A stretch of DNA of 15,537 bases from Nitrospirota bacterium (GTDB lineage: Bacteria; Nitrospirota; Thermodesulfovibrionia; UBA6902; BMS3Bbin08), in the NCBI GenBank assembly GCA_030637135.1, contig DAOVVO010000019.1:1-15537 (forward strand). Direction: 5' to 3'. The first letter of the stretch is position 1. Each line of letters opens with the position of its first letter. Of the stretch, positions 13,230 through 15,537 are shown piece after piece. The position numbers and the translations under genes are program-made. The notes beneath the pieces were generated by a model. That model was not told the origin of the DNA. It saw only the letters and a program-made list of their open reading frames with translations, and ran no database searches.

Positions 13230-14927
13230 TCAAAACAGAAGTATTCTGATATAATCTCCGATTATTTTGCCCATCGCAGCTCTTTTGATTGCTTCTCCTG
13301 CAAAAGCCTCTTTGTCATGCCGCATAATCAAGCCGTCCTTATGAACATAGCGAAGATTTTTTTGAGAATCATTGAATAAAATTGAAAGGACATAAGCCTG
13401 ATCTTCTGCCCTGCCTATAAATGAAGGAGTAAACGGCCTATGCTTTCTTAAAGAATCTATCAGAATTCCACAGGTTCCACCTGTGACATGTATGCGCTGG
13501 ATGCACTGTTTTGCGCCGTCAAGTGTATCATGTGCGTAACGGGTCATCATCTCAGCCTCAGTGGAAAGAGCCTGTGGCAGTGTACTGAAGAAAATCAGTT
13601 CATCTGCCTGAACGTTAGTGTCCGGGAAATGAACATCAGGCGTAAACAGGGAATGCTCTATATCCTTCCTGTTTACGAGCGCACCGGCAATCATCCCAAG
13701 CTCAACTCTTCTCCCCCCTGTATCAATGCCCTCTGCACCCCACAGCGGGGTTTTTAAATGTTCAAAGGCTGAAGAACCGCTCTGTCCGACCAGTTCTTTT
13801 TGCGGAAACACCTGATCAAGATCTATTTTAAACGTTCCTTTAATATTCGGGTCTATAAATACATGCCAGAAAGCAGAAATTGCCTTTAGAAAACTGTAAT
13901 GCCTGCCATATTCTCCATCAACTCCAATGGTTTCATACAGCAAACCATGGTCCTTCGAGCGCATATACCTTTGAGCTGCTGGCACAAGGATTTCATCTAC
14001 GAGTTGAATAGTATCCCTTTCAGTAAAGATGAATACATTCAGGTTCTTGATATTTTTTCCATTTTTAAATTCATCCTCCAGATACTCTTTGATTATCCCC
14101 TGAAGCCCTTTATGTGTAACCGAGGCTGAAAGAATACAGTCAAGCCGGTCATTTTGAGCTGCTGTTCCATGTTTTTTTTCAAAATTTATGGTTTCATCCA
14201 GTCCCTCCAACCCATAGAGAACTTCATTATGTTCAGGAGCTACTCCAATTGGAACTGGATGGTCGTACCAGTACATTTGTTCCTCCTGTGCTATCTGTTT
14301 CAGCATGCGCTTAAGATTGTTGCTTACACGCACACTTTCGATGCCTTTTGAGACAGGAGGTATTGTGAAAAGGATATTGGATGTAAATAAGATTTCTCGA
14401 GCAGGATTAGTAATTGGCAGCGGGTTGAGCCTCGAAATCCTGATTTTTCTTTTTTCTCTGAGTACTTTAATCTTTTCCTGCCTGTTTTGAATGCTCGATA
14501 ATGAAACACCTTCAGGGAAAAAAACACTGCGTATTTTTTCAATAGTTTTAGCGTGATTCTCGCATTTTTCTGTATCATTTACCCACGCGTATAGAGAAAG
14601 TAGGTCTTTTTTGAACCTTTCATCACTACTATATCTTTGAGACAGTTCAGACCTGATTAATTCCAACCCGCCTCTATAAAAACTCGCTATATTTCCGCAT
14701 GCCGGATGGGACCGAAAGCCATTCAAATACTCTACGGCCCTATTAAATAAAGGGTGTGTATCTCCTGATAAAGCAATCAAAAAAGCAGCATTGAGATTTC
14801 GTGCACTTGCGATATTGTCATCTTCTCCGTGACGAAATTGCTCCGGTACATCTACTTTTAACAGTGGTTCAATGCCTTTTTCAGAATCGATTATGTGCCG
14901 AATGATCGTCTCAAATTTTCGTTTCAT
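13230..14927 (-). CDS. putative GT-A-type glycosyltransferase, main part
   Basis: Large protein of 565 residues before a TGA at 13232-13230. Features suggesting a nucleotide-sugar transferase: KIDLDQVF (367-374) with a DxD-like DLD at 369-371, and SFIGRAEDQAYVLSIL (502-517), which resembles the ED(Q) acceptor-side motif of GT-A enzymes. A VTGGTCGI turn lies at 481-488. The N-terminal 160 residues are helical with no recognised domain, and YDHPVPIGVAPEHNEVLYGL (221-240) is an unexplained conserved-looking segment. I do not recognise a named family. There is no signal peptide or clear membrane segment. No Shine-Dalgarno site precedes ATG 14927; the bases before it are an A-rich run. The frame continues past the stop into the 12837-13229 segment. 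Confidence 0.55.
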   Translation of the reverse strand: MKRKFETIIRHIIDSEKGIEPLLKVDVPEQFRHGEDDNIASARNLNAAFLIALSGDTHPLFNRAVEYLNGFRSHPACGNIASFYRGGLELIRSELSQRYSSDERFKKDLLSLYAWVNDTEKCENHAKTIEKIRSVFFPEGVSLSSIQNRQEKIKVLREKRKIRISRLNPLPITNPAREILFTSNILFTIPPVSKGIESVRVSNNLKRMLKQIAQEEQMYWYDHPVPIGVAPEHNEVLYGLEGLDETINFEKKHGTAAQNDRLDCILSASVTHKGLQGIIKEYLEDEFKNGKNIKNLNVFIFTERDTIQLVDEILVPAAQRYMRSKDHGLLYETIGVDGEYGRHYSFLKAISAFWHVFIDPNIKGTFKIDLDQVFPQKELVGQSGSSAFEHLKTPLWGAEGIDTGGRRVELGMIAGALVNRKDIEHSLFTPDVHFPDTNVQADELIFFSTLPQALSTEAEMMTRYAHDTLDGAKQCIQRIHVTGGTCGILIDSLRKHRPFTPSFIGRAEDQAYVLSILFNDSQKNLRYVHKDGLIMRHDKEAFAGEAIKRAAMGKIIGDYIRILLF

Positions 14928-15112
14928 AAGTTTTTTTTATAGTCTGTATTTATTTACACAAATGCTGGTATGTAGTGCTAAAACGTCTGTTAATCAAGCA
15001 GGGCTTTACGCCTTTCATCTCTCATGCCCGTTAATTTTAACATAAAAATAATGAGAGCTCTATTTGTAGCGGCGTGCGATAAAATTGGGTCAAAAAATGC
15101 GATAAGGATAAG

Positions 15113-15143
15113 TGACTTCCCAAAGTCATTTGACTGAGTCAAA
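15113..15143. promoter_or_regulatory. paired dyads of TGACT/AGTCA half-sites, possible operator
   Basis: Four half-sites in alternating orientation: TGACT 15113-15117, AGTCA 15124-15128, TGACT 15131-15135 and AGTCA 15137-15141. The second pair is part of a perfect 15-base palindrome, TTTGACT-G-AGTCAAA at 15129-15143. The first pair forms a dyad with arms TGACTT and AAGTCA. The arrangement looks like tandem binding sites for a dimeric regulator, about 190-215 bases upstream of the glycosyltransferase start. The regulator is unknown. Confidence 0.4.
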
Positions 15144-15331
15144 ACGTTTTTGATTTTGTGGGTCTTCTACTATTGATAACACCTCTTATCATTAGTTCTC
15201 ATGGTCTAAAAAATTGATGATTAAGGGTTGAAAGTGAGTATATTGCCAGAGCTTAACCGGCACACAAAAACAGGCATTGAACTTTGGAACCAGGAAAAAG
15301 ATTTGAGAGAAGAAAATTCAGTGATTTATTG

Positions 15332-15364
15332 AAAAAGAAGGCCCTGTCAGCAAGGGCCTTCTTT
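15332..15364 (-). terminator. rho-independent terminator of the cold-shock gene
   Basis: On the minus strand, a perfect hairpin with 12-base arms (15353-15364 and 15334-15345; the G+C core is AGGGC/GCCCT) and a seven-base loop, ending in a run of five T (15336-15332). It starts 6 bases after the stop codon of the cold-shock gene. Confidence 0.9.
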
Positions 15365-15370
15365 CCAGGT

Positions 15371-15537
15371 TTACTGCTTTACGATATTTGTTGCCTTCGG
15401 GCCCTTATCGCCTTCAACGACTTCAAATGTTACAACATCGCCTTCGACCAGGCTTTTGTAACCTTCGCCCTTAATCTCAGAATAGTGTGCAAAAACATCG
15501 GGGCCACCATCATCTTGGGTTATGAAACCAAACCCCT
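15371..15537 (-). CDS. cold-shock protein, CspA family (5' end outside window)
   Basis: The last 54 residues of a small OB-fold nucleic-acid-binding protein, cut by the window edge; full length should be about 66 residues. The RNP1 motif remnant GFGFI is at the edge and RNP2 is DVFAHYSEI, which differs slightly from the usual VFVHFSAI. The C-terminal half (EGDVVTFEVVEGDKGPKA) is standard for the family. These proteins bind single-stranded RNA and DNA and act as RNA chaperones. The stop is TAA at 15373-15371, followed by a strong terminator, so the gene is probably transcribed alone. Confidence 0.95.
   Translation of the reverse strand, partial: GFGFITQDDGGPDVFAHYSEIKGEGYKSLVEGDVVTFEVVEGDKGPKATNIVKQ

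Larger units (their letters stand above)
14928..15370. other. intergenic region between the glycosyltransferase and the cold-shock gene
   Basis: 443 bases without a credible gene. It should contain the minus-strand promoter of the glycosyltransferase; TTGATT followed after 17 bases by TACATA (about 14995-14967) is only a weak candidate. TGCGATAA occurs twice, at 15075-15082 and 15098-15105. Two adjacent dyads lie at 15113-15141, listed separately. The right end is the terminator of the cold-shock gene. Confidence 0.5.

Noticed and set aside
14990..15043. 17-codon minus-strand frame (MLKLTGMRDERRKALLD)
   Set aside because: It has a protein-like composition, but no ribosome binding site and no known family; too short to support.
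14980..15045. possible cyclic-di-GMP-type riboswitch, because of a GCGTAAAGCC segment on the minus strand
   Set aside because: Only a few consensus bases match and the paired helices of the riboswitch are not present.

Overview
This window is ordinary bacterial chromosome with moderate to low GC. The gene set fits an anaerobic or microaerophilic respirer: a secreted cytochrome c with 20 haem-binding motifs, a pyruvoyl-type arginine decarboxylase with agmatinase, LL-diaminopimelate aminotransferase, and a tungstate ABC transporter. This mix suits groups such as Brocadiales (anammox Planctomycetota), Thermodesulfovibrionia (Nitrospirota) or Desulfobacterota. The sequence alone does not decide between them; I lean weakly to Brocadiales. 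The standard genetic code fits, with TGA used as a true stop. No tRNA, rRNA, CRISPR array, integrase or transposase gene was seen.

Layout. (1) 108-2594, plus strand: the 20-haem cytochrome, built from repeated four-haem units. (2) 3997-2587, minus: pdaD-speB, a two-gene arginine to agmatine to putrescine (plus urea) pathway, convergent with and overlapping the cytochrome 3' end by 8 bases. (3) 3998-4349: intergenic region with a cluster of short direct and inverted repeats. (4) 4350-4970, plus: hisH, the glutaminase subunit of imidazole glycerol phosphate synthase, without hisF beside it. (5) 7994-5039, minus: dapL-folK-galT, read from a strong promoter at 8076-8104. (6) 11864-8153, minus: a compact run of HAD phosphatase, TauE/SafE-type exporter, tupA, tupB and tupC, which looks like one operon for oxyanion handling. 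(7) 12262-11864: a decayed MFS transporter whose N-terminal half is missing and replaced by a palindromic miniature element. (8) 12795-12373: a small GGQ-containing release-factor-like protein. (9) 14927-12837: a large putative glycosyltransferase interrupted by one in-frame TGA. (10) 14928-15370: an intergenic region with two adjacent dyads and the terminator of a cold-shock protein gene that runs off the right edge.

How it works together. The two clearest functional units are the polyamine pair and the tungstate uptake cluster. Tungstate uptake usually serves tungsten enzymes such as aldehyde:ferredoxin oxidoreductase or formate dehydrogenase, none of which is in this window. I see no convincing wholly new system. 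The points most worth a second look are the modular 20-haem protein, the in-frame TGA in the glycosyltransferase, the miniature element in the MFS remnant, the TauE-Tup-HAD association, and the mixed start signals (strong Shine-Dalgarno sites in some genes, apparently none in others).
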